This document shows positions 45,313-45,552 of a stretch of DNA of 45,552 nucleotides, piece after piece; within the stretch, counting starts at the first letter, position 1, and each line of letters opens with the position of its first letter. Position numbers and translations under genes: made by a program. The notes under the pieces were generated by a model. It had not been told where the DNA came from. It worked only from the letters and a program-made list of their open reading frames with translations, and searched no databases. This DNA comes from Ligilactobacillus agilis DSM 20509 (lineage in GTDB: Bacteria; Bacillota; Bacilli; Lactobacillales; Lactobacillaceae), in NCBI RefSeq assembly GCF_001436215.1, contig NZ_AYYP01000011.1, forward strand, positions 1 to 45,552. The letters are read 5' to 3'.

Positions 45313-45552
45313 TAATTTCCTGTAAGCTAGCCAACCATTGGTTTTCAAAGTCAGCTGCTTGCCACTCATGTCTTCTTCTAACCCCGGCCGCGCCCAAAGT
45401 AAATCGCGGTGGGGCACAAAGTGAGTCAAAAAGATTACCCGTTTGCCCGCCGTTTTAGCAGCGGTCAGTTGTTCTTGCACCTGGGTAATTACTAGGTTCA
45501 TTAATTTAGGGCGGGATACCAGTGGTTTTAACCACTGGAGGGATAGCCCTCA
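45302..45552 (-). pseudogene. Broken metallophosphoesterase gene, continuing past the right edge
   Basis: On the minus strand one frame reads 'KRVIFLTHFVPHRDLLWARPG', which matches the histidine segment of calcineurin-like phosphoesterases (about 45395-45470). Further on, the overlapping frame reads GVRRRHEWQAADFENQW and stops at 45302-45304. That is the expected C-terminal end of the same family. The GHTH segment that should lie between is absent, so an internal deletion with frame change is likely. Upstream, EGY in one frame and SLQWLKPLV in another hint at a second frameshift near 45540. An ATG-started 78-aa frame (45265-45501) is open but its tail is not protein-like. A separate short gene cannot be excluded. 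Confidence 0.55.

Overview
The window looks like a chromosomal segment of a low-to-mid GC member of the Lactobacillaceae. Three things suggest this: the order of core genes (dapB-cca-ABC-F-thyA-dfrA, ypmR/ypmS-like, yozE, S41 peptidase, rbgA-rnhB-dprA-topA-trmFO, xerC-hslV-hslU, plsY/parE-parC), a long thymidylate synthase of the Lactobacillus casei type, and frequent GTG/TTG starts with strong AGGAGG-type ribosome binding sites. The genus cannot be fixed from sequence alone. No rRNA, tRNA, CRISPR array or intact insertion sequence was seen.

Positions 1-8600 form an accessory, visibly AT-richer block. After the tail of an unknown gene and a terminator comes a tight same-strand cluster: a small Mor-like HTH protein, three different dynamin-like GTPases (558, 723 and 422 aa), and a 921-aa protein. 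The 921-aa protein appears to carry a degenerate GTPase-like domain without a P-loop, then coiled coil, Sel1/TPR-like helices and a C-terminal CFI-box type domain. Gaps between these genes are 5-50 nt, so they probably work as one system. Membrane remodelling, stress tolerance or anti-phage defence are the obvious hypotheses, by analogy with LeoABC/Eleos and DynA. This is the strongest candidate for an undescribed system in the window.

Positions 8600-12450 carry a small basic protein, a tyrosine-recombinase-like protein that has lost its catalytic residues, YaaA, a GH1 6-phospho-beta-glucosidase and a small ORF. Positions 12468-18916 carry YitT, DapB, CCA-adding enzyme, an ABC-F ATPase, ThyA and DHFR. 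A 630-bp gap at 18917-19546 holds terminators, a perfect 15-bp inverted repeat and a candidate 33-aa ORF between two copies of a 20-nt repeat.

Positions 19547-22786 are an envelope operon (SGNH hydrolase, YpmS-like, YozE, S41 protease). Positions 23049-35104 hold ribosome and RNA maturation, DNA processing and topology, a chromosomal TetM-like GTPase, XerC, the HslUV protease and an aldose-epimerase-like protein. PlsY, topoisomerase IV (ParE/ParC), the RqcH/NFACT protein, DegV, a TIM-barrel protein, signal peptidase I and peptide deformylase follow. At the right edge is a probably broken metallophosphoesterase gene. Most convergent gene pairs share a strong bidirectional terminator. The Shine-Dalgarno sequence of dprA lies inside a terminator-like hairpin.
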